Source: Oxyruncus cristatus | Lineage: Eukaryota; Chordata; Aves; Passeriformes; Cotingidae | Assembly: GCA_013399855.1 (NCBI GenBank) | Contig: VXAY01004345.1 | Coordinates: 282 to 64,281, forward strand | Direction of reading: 5' to 3' | Length of the DNA stretch: 64,000 nucleotides | In this document: in pieces, positions 1-13,932 of the stretch | How positions within the stretch are numbered: position 1 is the stretch's first letter | Layout: each line of letters begins with the position of its first letter | Made by a program: the position numbers and the translations under genes | Notes under the pieces: model-generated | What the model was told of the DNA's origin: nothing | The model's input: only the letters and a program-made list of their open reading frames with translations | The model's database searches: none

Positions 1-3000
1 GAGGCTCCTGCTGGGATGTCCAGGATGCTCCCGAAGCGTGTCCGGCGCCGTGCGCCTGCGGGCGGGCAGCACCCGCGCCGGGCGGCGGAAAGAAACGGGG
101 TCAGACCTTCCGAAACACGAGCTGTTTACACAGCACCGGTATCCAAACACTCTGCGACAGTAACTTAGCGGTGTGCTTGTCATGCCGCGGGAGACACATG
201 GGTCAAACACGGGCAGAGCACACCCCCGAGGCTGGCTGGTCCGGGTGAGGAATGCTGTACAGCAAACATGGAGCGCGACCCGCGCTCCGCCGCCTCTCTG
301 CAGCACACATGTTGTATAACTGCTATCGGAAGTCAATCTGGCTAAAATCTGTGTCGGCTCTAAACTACTCTTTGTCTAGCGCTTGAATTTTCTGTTGTTG
401 TTGGAAGGCTGCTCTCGTCAAATAGCTCGGTGATGCGTCTTGTAGCCTTGCAGAGCTAAAAACATTTTTACCGCATTAAGTAGCACAGCTCTCCAAAGTC
501 AGAAAAGTCTGGTGTGATATTACTAAATAAATGGGAACAGCAGTGGTGGCTGTCTGAATTATTGGGATGCCGTTTGAGCACAAACAAGTCCCTGCTACTG
601 TTTTCTTTGAAAGCTCCTTTTTGCCAAGAATCTCAAACTCTGCTTCATTTCTTTGAATCCTGGCCCAAAAGTTTCCAGCGCAAGAATGAATTTGCAAAAC
701 TGCAACGTACTTAAAACTTGCATAAAGGAAAATTGATTTGAGGTTCTCATTTAAGGAAGCTAATGTTTCTAGGCTCTGGGAGGACGGGATTAAGGTAAAG
801 CCAATGGCAGGGAGTGGAAACACCATGACTGTCTCACTGCAATTCTTTCTGAATTGGTATCATATATAAATACCTTTAATGGTAATTTGGTGTGTCTGCT
901 GCTGCCTGTGCAGGTTTTCATAGATGTTACAGGAACCTAAAATATTGCCTAGTTCCAGAGAAAATTAAGCTTAATTTGTGTTCTTTGGTGTGGGTAAAGA
1001 ATGCTTGGTGTGCTTACATCAGTATTCTGTCACTTTTTAAAAAAGAAAGGGGGGGAAAAAAAAAAAGAGCTCCCGAAGGTGCTTGGCTCTCATTTGGGCA
1101 CCAGAGGGAAATGGCTTGGCTCCAGCATGGCTTGAGTGCCCAACTCCATTAGGAGGAAATCTGCAGGGAGAGTTTATAGGGATCTGCAGACCCAGTAGAT
1201 CTGGTGATCTGATGGTCTTAGTTTTTGCCTTTCTCCTGGAAGCACGGGTCTGGGAGAAGCAGGGGAGAGAGCAATGTCTCTTTTCCATTTGACATGGGGC
1301 AGAGGTCTGTCCCAGCTGCTGTTTCCTTTACCCTTAGGATGTGTCTCAGCTCTGATGCTGTTCCTCCAGCAGTATCATGGAAATCTCATGATTCAAGTGT
1401 TTCAAGCTGTTCTTTCTGCAGGGCTCACAGCTTTCTTGGTGCCACTTTATATCACTGTGCCTCAGTTTCCTGAGCATAAATTCCATGTGGGAGTAGCTTG
1501 TTACTGCCAAACAAAGTGATGGTAAATTCATTTATTTTTATCAGCTGTTTGTATCTGCAGTGGGAAGTAATGTTGAAAAAGCCTCTGAAGGAGGGTTTTG
1601 ACACACAATGGGTCATGCTATTCAGATTGTTGAAGCTATTTATAAGTGTCCAGCTGACACTGACATCCTGGAATGTAGTGACCCTTAGGTTTGGATAATG
1701 TGTTTTGAAAACTCCCCAGATGCACGCTTCCCTTGTACAGCCCTCTAGAATGCCTCTGTCTCCAGCACAATAAAGTTCCCTTCAAGTGCTGCTGTTGGAA
1801 ATGACCAACAAAAGCAAATGAAAGGAAGCTCGCCCATGGAAAGCTGCCTCTGAGGCAGCAGGATCACACCAGTGGTGCTCAACACCGCCTTTGTTTTTGT
1901 GAATGTAGTGTTGTGAGAGAGATTTGCTTCAGCCCTGGAGACTGAAGTTCTCTGCTGATCTGCTGTGAGAACGTGCCTAACCACTGCCTTGCTCAGGCTT
2001 GGTCTGCTGGCATCACTTCTGGAGATCCAAGGCTACTCACCAGCAGAGTGGGGAGAAAGCCGATAGTTGGTTCAGTTATGAAATACTTTGTCATCAAGAC
2101 TCAGAGCTTCTCCATGGCCTGGCTGGGGCAGTGCTGAGCTAGACTGTGCTGGAACAGCCACTGGCAGTATTAGCAAGGATCTTGGGATGTTGAGTGGGAC
2201 ACAGCCCAAGCACCACGTGCAGGCAGAAGCCAGGAGGTGTGTGAAGTGCAGCAGGGAAATGCAGAAGCTCTGAAGGAAGCTAGAAAAGCTGGAAGGAGAA
2301 GGAGTGACGGAGAAATGACTGAAGGTGCGTAGGAGAGTAAATGGGATGAGATGTGAGACTGAGACTGTAAGACTGTTTTGCTTTTAAGGAGCTTTTCCAA
2401 AACTCCCAAATCTGTTGCTTTCTCTTTTTAAATAAAACCCATCGACCTCACAAAATGCTGTTCCTTAACTATATGCATTAACCCGCAGTCTGAGTTGGAG
2501 GTGCAAAGGCAGTTGCTTGGGCTCCCAACTGAGCAGCTGCGTTCTGTGAGAAGGAGCAGGTGTCCTCAGCCTCACGGTTGAGCTGAGCTAACAGTTCAGT
2601 GTGAAAAATTAACTTTGGAAGATGTTGTTGCTGATTGCTTGGTGTGCACTGTGGCTACCTGCACAGACACGGATGTGTGAACACTAATCCCAGTGAGGAG
2701 AGCACTGGGCACTTGTACATGGCAGTGGGAGAGCTGTGGTTGTGGGACAGCTGTCTACACGCAGTCCTGAGATTTCCCTTCATTTGAGTGATTGACATCT
2801 GGCTGGTACTGGCAGCTTTACTATAAATAATTGTCTCTTAGAAGATCTTGTAGAAAAAACACCACCTGATAGAGAGGAAAGCTGAACGGCATCTTCCTCA
2901 CTGGAAATGGACAATGGGATTTGTTTTGTTGTAGAGTTGCTGAGCTTGGGGCGGGTCTGGCCAGTTTGGCAGCTGTGCGAGTGTTACCTGTTGACACACC

Positions 3001-3996
3001 ACTGCCTTCTTGTCACCTGCTCCCAGCTCTTTGAGAGCAGAGGGACCTTTGAACGGTGCCTATTCCTGCCATAACTGCCTGGTTGGGATAAATTTCATGT
3101 GTTGCTGCTGTTTTCTGTACGCTCGGGGTTTCACTTAGTGACTGCACAGCCTAAATGTGCTTCTCCCTGCGAGGGGCCAATGTCACACCTTAATCTGTGA
3201 AAGATGGGCATGAGGAGCGAACTGAGAACAGCTCTGTGTACTGTGACCATGGCAGAGAGGTTGCCAGAAGTCTTATCACTGCAGGTCCTAAGCACAGGCT
3301 TACGTTTTCTTTCAATCAGACTCTCAAGGAAAACTTTTCCATGGCTTAATTCCAGTGGAAAATGGGATTGACTTAACTTCTGATAGTCCCTGGCTCTATA
3401 TTTTCACCCAGCCAGAGGCACCATTTGGAAGTTCCAGGATTAAATTTTCTTGTCTGTTTTTGCCGTTCAGTTATTTTACCTTTAGCCTGGAAAAACTCGA
3501 GCGATCTCCCGTGCAGAGTGGAACACAAGTGACAGATTTTTCTCCAAGCTGGTAGCAAGCACCAGGAAGTGAGCCCAGCAGGAGCAGCCCTTTCCCTCCC
3601 TGCCCTGGCCAGCTCTTCTGCCTGTAGCGTATGCTTTTTTGGGAAGGAACGATGGAGAAAAAGGTCTTCCACTGGAAGGGACAAATTGGCGATTGCCTCT
3701 CCAAGCCCTGCAGTGCCTCCCTGGGAGGCTCGCCTGTCCTCACACAGGAAGCCATCTCTGACTGCCTCAGCCACAGGGCCGATTAGCTCAACCACAGCCC
3801 ATCACAGTTAAACACTTATTTTCAATGTATGCACTGTGCATGAATGTTGCCCAGAATAAGATTTTTTGCATTATTTTCCCCTTCCCTGCTATGGTGGTAT
3901 TGCTGTGGGTCTCTTCTTGCAGCAGAGATGCAACATGTTGTTGTGCGTGGGAGCTCCAGCACTGCTCTGAATGTTCGTAACTGCAGCGAGCGCCCA

Positions 3997-4067
3997 GGCC
4001 CTGGGTGGGTGGCAGGCCGGGGCCCTGGGTGGGTGGCAGGCCGGGGCCCTGGGTGGGTGGCAGGCCG
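3997..4067. repeat. Three-copy 24-bp tandem repeat
   Basis: Units at 3997, 4021 and 4045, GC-rich (GGCCCTGGGTGGGTGGCAGG plus CCGG), near-identical. G-rich runs could form quadruplex on the plus strand. Confidence 0.9.
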
Positions 4068-7000
4068 TGAGCTGGAGGCTGAGGCCGTGTGTGCCCTCAG
4101 CATCGGCAAAACAAATGAAGGCCTGAAGAATAACTCTCTTTCAGGAGGCCAACCCGGTGTCAGGGCTTGTTGTCAGTGCTGTGGTGGCAGCTGTCAGCCA
4201 GTCTCCAGCACTGCTGGAAGGCCAAAAGCTCCCTAAATATTATCTTGTGTGGCAGAACACCCAGCCAGCTGCAGGGAGAGGCACAGCCCTGTCTCCGAGT
4301 GCCCCCGCTGTCGCCAGTGCTGTCGTCTCGAGGCACGGCCGTGCAAGCTGAGGGCTCAGGGCTGAGCTGTTCTTCTGTCTGCAGCAGCTACAGCCACACT
4401 TCTCCGCTCCTCTCTTTTCTTTCTCCTGCTCCTTTGGCTCCAAGCTTGGGAGGGGAAGAAACTGGCATGATGCTGAATTGGCTTCTTTTAGGTTGTGCAA
4501 TTTGGAGGAATTTGGGAGGTGATGGGACTGAGGAAACATGCAGGGTGTGGGCACACTGGTTCACCCTCCTCTATGGGGTAGGGGCACATTTGTGGGATTA
4601 ACTTTGATTATTCAGAACATATCTTGGACACACTTCAGGATGCAGATGGGAGAAGCTGCCCTGTTTGTTTCAGATTAGCTGCAAGCTTTAGAAATAACAT
4701 TGTCCTGTCCCATATTTGTGTTTTGTTGAGGTGGGCCTTGTGTTCATGCACAACCTTCTTGCTTCTCCCCTTCCCCACATCTGCACCACACTGTTAGTTT
4801 GTAGCTGAAGCTTTGCATTGGTGTTCATATATCACAGAAGTGTCAGACAGCTAACAGAACCCATCTCTTCTCCCAGAGCAGCTCAAGTGAGAAAAAAATC
4901 CTGAAAATGCTGCTACTTCTCAGTCTCAACCATGTGCTTTTCTTCCAGAATGTCTTCTCTGGCATAAGCAGCCATGCTCACCTCCAGCTTGTGACATTTG
5001 GATGCAGAAGGTGGAGCCAAACAGGGAGTCGGCACCCTCCAAAGTGGGGTGATGGGAGATTTCCACAGGAGGATGGAGTCAGTGGGAACCGCAGGATTCT
5101 TGGATACAGCCCTGGTCGCCACTCTCGGCTTGTGGCTGACCAGGGCCCTTGGGGTCAGGGCTGTGGAGGCACCACTTTGTTTAGATGTTCAGATTCCTTT
5201 GTGAAACCCAGAAGTGTCCGTCTCCCACACACATGAAATTCCAGAGATGTCAGACAGCCAGAGCGAGGTTCCCATGGAGCACCCTGCCTCGGGGCTCCTA
5301 CCCTCTCTGGCTCCAGCTGCCTCAAAACCAGGCTGTCACAGGGAGCTGCCTGGGCTGGGTTTCCAGGGGGGGCCGGGACTGTCCCATCCTCACCTCACTG
5401 GGGCACAAGGTGCCATGGTGAGGCTGTGCCACCTGCGTGACGTGTGCGAGGAGACACGCGGGGAATGCATCCCAAGTCCTGTGGCTGTAGCAGGCAGGAC
5501 ACATCCCTCAGCCTCTGCTCGCCTGGGTTCCCCTCTGCCTGCAGAGGACTGCCCAGGCATGCCTTTGACTCTGGGCTGCCGGGGAGCGTGTGCCCAGCGC
5601 TCGCGGTGATGCTGGAAGATCAAACCCTCCGGAGCAGCTCCGGGGGGTGCTGGGAGAGCAGATGATCCACGCTGTGTCAGACACTGGGTGTGTTCCTGGG
5701 GTGCCTCGGGTGTGGGGGCAGCTCGGGGCAGAGGAGCATCGCCGGGTCTTTGGTCCAGACCCTGCTTACGGCAGGCTGGGCCAGGCCTTCCATCCTAATC
5801 CACGCTGATCCCGGCTTTCAGCTCTGCCACAGTAAAAGGGTTGCCTGGGGAAGAACTGACAGTCTGCCTGCCAGCTACGCTCCCCTTCCCTGTCTGCTGC
5901 AGCAAAGGTGTTTCCAGTTCGGATCTGTGGATATAAATCTATCCTGTATTTTCATGCGCAGTGAATACTCCTTTCAGCTTAGCTTTTTACTGCAAGTATT
6001 TTTTCCAATAGAGGTTTTTCTCTTCTTTTTTTTCCATTGCCTTGATTCTTCAGATTAAAGGTATTCTGTGCTAATACACTTTGGGGCTTTCTGGAGGCAT
6101 GTGTTAATAGGATATACAGCAGTCAGCTTTATTAGCATGATGACTGTGGTTTAGCTCTCAGAGCTGCGTGGCTGTGGTATATTGTGGGATGTTGTCTTTC
6201 TGGTGTCTTCCAGGCACTATTACAAGGAGACTTGGTCAGTAGCTGGGAGAGCTGTTTGTGGAAATGCTGTGGGATGGTTGCATGAGGCAAACTGGGAAAA
6301 AGCATACAGTCCTGACCAAAACTCCTGGGTTCCCATTAGATCTCTGTTCCCTTCTCTAAAAATATACTGAATAATAGCATTTAGTGTAATTGGGCAGTAA
6401 ATTCTGGAAACATATGTGGGAATTGACCATGTTTATTTTAAGTGGTAACTAAAACAAATAATCCTGGTGGCTGATATCCAGCGTGGCTTGTTTGGCACGA
6501 TGGGGATCTGGATCCTTTTTCCCCTCTTCAACACTTCTTTTAAACTGCCCCAGACCTTTTCCATTCCAATCCTTAGGGGTAGGCATTCACTTTGTCTCCT
6601 GACTTGGTCCCACAACCATTTGTGTTTGCCAAGTGTCTCTTCTTCCTCGTGGAAGGATGATGGGGAAGGGAAGAGATTCTGCTGGTCAGAGCAGCTGAGC
6701 GTAAGCTGGGAATGCATCTGCTTCCCTGGATGAACTTGGGAAAGTCTCTGCTAGATAAGGTGCTAAGATTAGTCTCTTGACAGGGTTAATTGTGAAGTCT
6801 ATTAAATTCAAAAGCTCAGAAGCTTCTGAATAAATAATTTTTAAGCAAAACTGACAGGGTAGTGTGGGGTGTTGCCGTTTGTCTGTATTTTAGGTTCTTA
6901 TCCTTCAGTCTGTTTAAAAGGTTATATTTGTGTTTTGGACTTTGCTTGGTTTTGAATAGCATATGGGAGATGGAATTCTCAGTCTGCCAAGAAGCTGAAC

Positions 7001-10000
7001 TTTCTCATCCTTTAAGGTCATTTTGGAGGAAATGTCTTTCATTTTTAGTTCCATAGTTTTCTCTGTTTTAACTAACTTTCTTTATTCTCAAAGGCAACAT
7101 CCATGTTTGCAAAACACTGTGTGTATAATGCCCGGTAAATCCTGCTTTGTTGCTTTGTAAAATCTCATCCAGGACTTGTGATAGGGACAAAATGCGTGTT
7201 TAATCCTTTCTTGATTAAGAAAGACCTCACAATTAATTAACTAAGCTTCATAAATGTTATAGGGAAATTGCTAAATAACAGCTTAAGGAAGCATGTGGGA
7301 ATTTTGCTTGCAGTGTAAAAAGTCAGAGAGGAATTTAAGCCAGAAACAGTTTGTTTGCAGAAAATTAAAACTGATGTTGCATTCACAGGTTGTGAATGGA
7401 TCGTCTTGGATGCATGTGGTGTGAGAAAAGATGAGGAGCTTTACTCTCCCTTCAAACTTGGCTCTGAAAGTCAGCAAAAACTGATGTTTTAAGCCCGTGC
7501 CACTTGATGTGTAGATGTGTGTAGGATTTTTATTTAATGTTTTGTGATTTGTTGTGGTTTTTTGAGGGAGGAAAGGCTGCTGCGGCTGAAAGGAGGCTGA
7601 AGACAGTGGCCTCGGTTCAGCTGAGTGCTCACCAGTGTTGGGGGGAGCTGGTGCAGAAGGGGAAGAGGGCGAGTGTGCAGGTCCCTGCTCCTGCCCCGCT
7701 GCTGGGAGTGCCCAGCGTCACCCACGTCGTGCTGGGATACAGCACAAGGTGTGTCCCAGGAACCCAAACTCTGGCACCAGTTCCTTGGATACAGGAAAGC
7801 AGTTAAGGAGTTCGCCTAAGGAGCTCCTCCCTTCCAGGGAGTTTGCCTTTCTCACTTGAATCCCTGTCCAGCTCCTCTGGGGAGGTGCCTGCAGTGTGTC
7901 ACACTGGGTTTCACGGGTGTGCAGCAGAGCCTTGGCTTCGCGAGCCTGGCCTGGGGCACACGGGACATTGGGAAACGTTGGCTCCATGCCAGGGGGGTTT
8001 GAAATGGCTGTTTTCCCTTGGTGCTGAGCATTGCTCTTTGCAATGCAATCACTGGTCTTAGAGTTTATGAATAGCTCTTAAAAACGGGTCTGAAAGCTTT
8101 CAAGAAGGCATCACATCAGGCAATGTAACCTTTAGTTACAGGCAGGAACCTCATCCCTTGAGCCTTCTTGCTTCTGTAATGTGAAGTGGCTTTAATTTTT
8201 ACTTGGCGTGTCTTGGTGGTGACTCCATATCTGGTTTCTTCAGGGATGTTTTTGCCTGCCTGGAGTGCAGCTGGGAGCCGGGAGGGATATGAATAAAGGC
8301 TCGAGTGTCTGGGAAAATTCTTGGCATACTTAGAAGAGCAGTTTAAAGGGGGGCTGGGGTTTGTGTTGGTTTAGTGTGAGGTTTTTTGGGGGGGACTTCA
8401 GTGTGGGCTGGGAGCCTGTTGAGAGCTTGCAGCAACTGGAGATGTCTGGCTGACAGAGTGTCCTGTGTGTGGAGAGCTGGCTCAGATGGCTGTGTTCCAG
8501 TATGCTGTGTCTTGGAAAAGAGAAGGAAGGGAAGGCGCTGGGGCTTTGCCCTGTCTTGCTGGAGGGAAGAGCAGTGTTAGGCACCACAACCTTACCTTTT
8601 ACAGCTCTTTAGGGCTGCCACAGCAGGGAAGAACCACTGTTGCCCTCCTTGCACAGGCAGAGCTGCTCACACCATCTCAGCTGTGTCCTCTTCAGCTGCC
8701 ACCACCACAGTGAGCAGGAGCAAGAGGCATCAGAGAAGCTGAAGCACAGTGGGTTGCCATTGTAAGACAAGTGGTAAATCAACACAAAGCCCATATCTAA
8801 AACTTTCTCTGTGGGCTTATTTTTAGTTCCTTTTTTCTTTTCCCAGCCTGTTATTAAGTGCTGCATGATGGGGATATGAAATTTTAAGCACATGCTTAAG
8901 ATTAACTGAAAATCTTCAAGGTGGAGTATGTTCTTGCACTTTGCAAATCTGAGATTAGGTGGCATTAGATATGACAACTTTAGCCTAAGAGGTGCCGAGA
9001 GCTCCCCTGGCCAGCCCCAACTGCGGGTGCTTCATTTCATCTCCAGTGCCAGAGGCACCCATGAGGCCATGCCTACTACACTGAAGCCCTCTGTTAAAAT
9101 TTACCATGCTCAGAGTCGTCTGACTGTTGTTAGGCAACCTAAAATCTGGTCTCATTACCTCTCTGGGGCCATCTCTTTTGGCTTAGTAGACTGTAAAGTG
9201 CAAGCTCATTCACTGGTGCTGTTATACATCTAATAGTCCTTGGCCTGTGAGTACAAGATAGATAATATTTTGATGTGTGATAGCATCTGTTTTGAATGTT
9301 GCTTGCCCCTCAGCTCCAAGCTAGGCAAAAGGAATGTTTTCTTCATGGAAACGTGAGTCTGTACTCGCTGCTGTCGCTTTGCAAATGTCAAGTGGCATTT
9401 GTTGAGCCAATATTCAGAGATAGAGAGGATCTCCTGAGGGAGGTGATTTGTCAGATTTTTCTGCATTGATCCAGAAGCTGGGCCAGGCCCCAGCAAGTGC
9501 CTGCTTGGATAAAGAAGCTGAATTTGGCTTCTGACTGTTGGCCCAAAGGTTTCTAGGCAAGTACTCAACTGTTCCATGACTCAGTGTACTTGTGAAAGGA
9601 TGGTAGAAACAGCACCTTTATAAGGAATCTGGCAGTGGTGGGCATTTGGGAGGTTGTGGGGTTGGGCTAGGGATCCTGCTTGTGCTGGACCCTGAAGCAG
9701 CCCCCTCTGCTCCCTGGTTTGTAGAACTGCTGCCCAGAGTGCCCGGCCTGAGAGGGGCCAGGCAGTGCCTGTGGCTGGCAGGGCAGCTGCTGGGTGCCAG
9801 CACGGGTGAGCCTGTACATGGGACCAGATTGCTCTGCTGGGACTGAATCAACAGCCAAATCTCACTCAGTTCTTTCTCTGCTCAGCTGCAGAATGAGACT
9901 CCCTGCATCAGGACTGAATAATTTGCCGATTCCATGCATTTCCATTCAGGAGACAAGGGAATAGCATCCTCCAAACCCCGCTGGTACACGTATTAATCTC

Positions 10001-10302
10001 TATGTTGCATGCACTGTTGAGGATTGTGGACAGGGCATGAAGAAGGTGAAGTCATTGTTTTGTGCCCAGCTCAGTCCCAGCTGTGCCGGGTGCTGCGCCA
10101 GCCCCTCGGAGCGCTGCCCGCCCTGTCCTGCACGGGAGCTGTGCCAGGGTGTCCTGACCATGCAGATCGGGGCTGTGGAGCCTTCCCTGCCCTTCCTCTT
10201 GCTGCTTTGAGTTGCTGATCCTGGAGCTGCAAACTGTCTGCTGGTTTATCTTTCTGTTTTGATTTGATTGTAAATGGAGTCTGTGCTCTGTGCTTTGCTG
10301 GC

Positions 10303-10361
10303 TGCCTGGCACACTGCTCCATGGCTCCAGGGTGCCTGGCACACTGCTCCATGGCTCCAGG
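10303..10361. repeat. Two-copy 30-bp tandem duplication
   Basis: A 29-bp block beginning TGCCTGGCACACTGCTCCAT is repeated exactly at 10303 and 10333. Confidence 0.9.
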
Positions 10362-13300
10362 TCTGCATGTGCTGCTAGAGTAGGAAGCTATGCAGCCATG
10401 GGAATATCCAGTGCTAGGCATTGGTGTGATATAGATAACCACTGCACCGGGGTTGGAGGGGGACCTGTGCTGCCAGGTGCTGGAGGATTTGGTATTGTGG
10501 AAGGTCACGATGTCACCCAGGATTGAGGAATTTAGAAACACGAGTGTGCCTCGGCAGCGCAAATTGAAGCACAATGGAAGAGTGCCATGCAGGCATTGTG
10601 TTGTTGCCTCTTGCTGTTTTCTAAGTGTATGTGGAAAATGTCAATGGAAAAAGTCTGGGAAGAGAAGAACCTGAAATACAGCTGCCTCGTGAGCTCTTGG
10701 AAGACAGAAGTTCTCCTCTGAACGGCTGTGCTTCCACCTGCTTGGGGCTGGTGTGTTGGGAGCTGAAGCCTGGGCACAGCTCAGGGAGGCACAGAGTTGG
10801 CAGTGCAGAGGTGCTTGAGAAAGCGTTAGGGAGCACCAGACACCTCTGGGTTGAAGGTCACTGCTCAAGTGTAAGCCCTTTTCATGTAGTAGAAAGAAGA
10901 AAGGACTGAATTTCCCTCCTGTTTCCCCTCTAGGCCTTCACCGTTTATCCTTGGAAAAAGTCATCTGTTCATCTTTTTCACTTATGTTTTGTTGTGATGT
11001 AGAACTGGGAAAGGGCACCTCAGATACAGAAGAGTGATGTGCTGTCCCTTAGGGTAAAAGTCCAGGAGTCTTCAGTGTTTGTCAGCTAACCCATGTGATC
11101 TTTGGTTTTCCCTCGTGGTTCTATTCACCGGTTGCTTGTACGCTGATGACTCTGCTGTAGCTGGGCCCGGGGTTTACATTACAGCTCCCATCATGCCAAG
11201 TTCTTAAAAATAACCATCACCATTTAAAAAAAAAAAAATTCACCATTTATGATGGTGGCACTGGATTACACTTTTGTTTACCCATATGCTTTCACCTGCG
11301 TCACTCAGGAAAACAGAACCGAGGGTTGTCTCAAGCAGGAAACACGAGCATATGTCACCAAGGGGAATTTCTGGTTGAGATTAATTGAAAGGTGATACTC
11401 CTAGAGATCTATTTTATTTTTTTTTAACCAGCTGATGTCAGAATGGCCTCTTCTACCCAAGGTCTAGTCTGTTCATGGTGCTCCTGCTGAAATTAAGGAG
11501 TGCAGGGGCAGCACATCTAAAAGCACTGAGCTGCTCTGCTCTGCACCAGGAGCCCCAGCTGGGAACACAGAGCAGCTGAGGGGCAGCTGACCGTGGAGCT
11601 GGTCCCACTGCTGACATCCCCCCTGGGCTGTGCAGGCAGTGATAAACCCCTTTTCCTGGAAGAAGCTACTGAAAAATGTAATGACGCAGATTGAAACTGA
11701 TGCCAATTTGGAGGTGAAGCATGAAGAGAAACTGTGAGCAGGTTTTATTTTTTGAAGAATCGTAGGCACAAGTTTGAAGCTGTAGCCTGTGCACTTCTCC
11801 TCACAGTTTCTTTAATCACTCTGTCTACGAGGAAGAGCCTAATTAGTACGTGATACTGTGTTGACCTTCTTACAGGGATCTGGATTTGTTCTCTCTGTGT
11901 TTCTCTGCTGCCTTTTCTTGCCTGACTTGCAATGACGGGTGAAATAGCATCTCCTCTGCTGTGGAAGTGGTTTGTGGCCAGCTGCCCGCAGCCACGCTGC
12001 TCCCCCGGCTCCCGGCCCTGCGGTGCCGCCGCACGGCGCGGCCTGTGGGACCCTGCTGTGGATGGCCTTCCGAAGCTGGGCTGGGTTCCAAGTGCAGTTC
12101 TTGGTTCCCTGGGCAGCTTTGTGCTGGTGATGCCACAGGAATGGGCCAGTGTCCCACCGTGCATCTCAAACTCATCCCAGCCTCCAGCGAAGCGTGTCCG
12201 GGGTGCTGGTGCCTTACAGCTGATTGGGAGTGCTGTGTTTGGAGATTTTGGTTCCTGGGGTGCTCAGCTAATTGTGTCCATCTGTGCTGCCAAGGGCATG
12301 TGTGTCTTTCTGCTGCATGCCAAGAGGAGGGTTCTGTGATGTCTCTGTCAAACCAGAGCTAAAGATCGCTGTCCCTCTGGGGTGGCCGTTGTTCCTGTGG
12401 CTGTGCCCACAGATGCCATTCATGTGCCTGTTGCCTGGACAGAGCATCTGTGAAAGCATTTAAAGGACTTTGGATTTAGAAATACATAAATTCTGCTCTG
12501 GCCTTATGATGAATCTTTCATTTCCCACAAAATTCCAGATTCAAAATATGAGTTATCCCCTTGGCTCTCTGCTTCAAGCCTGAAGATCAGCTCAAGGCAC
12601 AGAAGTCTTTGAAGAGCAGCGTTCAAAGGCTGCGAGTTAAACCCTGGTAGCTGCTCATCATAGGATGCCCATCATTAGTGACCCAAGAAGTGATGTTCAG
12701 GGCTGCAGTGGCTGTTTGTGGTGGGAGTTCCCACTCGGAGCCATTGCAAACCCTTAATTATCATGTTGTGTAATGATGAAATGGGCTTCAGGAAAGGTCG
12801 GCTGCCTCGAGGTTATTTGCAGCCCTAGGATGGGCTCTTGCCCGGTAAGAAGGAGAGTGGTCTCTCCATGCCATGAGATGAGGGACCTGGTTGGCGTCAG
12901 GTGCTGGGGCAGGCGGGAATGTTGCAGGGACCAGTGCAACTGGAAAGGGCAGGGCTGTGTTCCTGCCTGGCTCTTACCATGGCTGATCCCATCTGGCTCT
13001 GCCACATAACCTGCCACCTTCTGTCCTGCGGGGCAGTCTCATTGCTGGCACGAAGTGTGGAAAAACTCCTACTGAAATCCTTACCTTTTGTTTCAAGCAA
13101 AACCAACAACCCCCCCCCACACTGCTGCATTACTGCTGCCCTCATTTATTGCAGCATTTGTGCTCTGGATTGATTATTTATGCTGAGCCTTGCAGGCTGG
13201 CTGCTTCTGCTGGGAGGGATTCAGTTTGGAGGTGACCTTGTCTTTACTAGCAGGTGAACTGTGTCAAGCTGTCCTTGAGCCACCCTGGGTGTGTGGGAGC

Positions 13301-13871
13301 TGGCCAGAAGGGCAGGTCACTTGGGGTTGCTTGTCAGGATGGTGGACAGGCTCCTCTCCGGTGCAGGTCAACACACCAAACACCACTAGTGAGCAGAAGT
13401 ACTGGTTGTGTTCACAAGGCTGTCAGGTTTGTAAGCTCAATACATTGGAGGGAAAGAATAAAACAGTGAAAACTTTTTTTCCCTTTCTTTTCTTAATCTT
13501 ATTACTTGCCAGCAGCTGTTAGCATTGTTTGTCCTAACACAGCAAAATCCCCTTGGAGCTGAATGACAGCTGAATGCCCTGCAAGCACAGCAAATGGTTT
13601 TCTGCTTTGGTATCGGCAGTGCCTTGAACTTGAACCAGATTATTATTGCTGCTTACAGAAATAGAAGGAAACTGCATTTCAAGGTCACTGGCAAAAATTT
13701 CATTGAGGTCTGTCTCACTGATTTAGCAGCTTTGAGAGATGTGAGCAGTTTTGAGTAAGTGTATTCCTGTCCCGTAACGAACAGCAACTGAAAGCCAAAA
13801 AAAGAAGAGAAAAAACCCTGTGTGGCCACGTTTGGGTTTCCAGCAGCCAAAGCATGACTGAGTTCTCAATA

Positions 13872-13932
13872 CAGCCTTGCCTGGCTGGAGCCTATTTAAA
13901 TGCAGCCTTGCTGAGTTGGAGCCTATTTTAAA
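13872..13932. repeat. Two-copy diverged 31-bp tandem repeat
   Basis: Two units start CAGCCTTGC and end GGAGCCTATTT(T)AAA at 13872 and 13903, with several differences, so older than the 10303 pair. Confidence 0.8.

Noticed and set aside
3997..4067. CRISPR-like direct repeats
   Set aside because: The copies are contiguous with no spacers and the genome is vertebrate; it is a small tandem repeat.
10071..10574. 167-codon minus-strand frame with a repeated peptide
   Set aside because: The repeat is the 30-bp tandem duplication; no splice or homology support.
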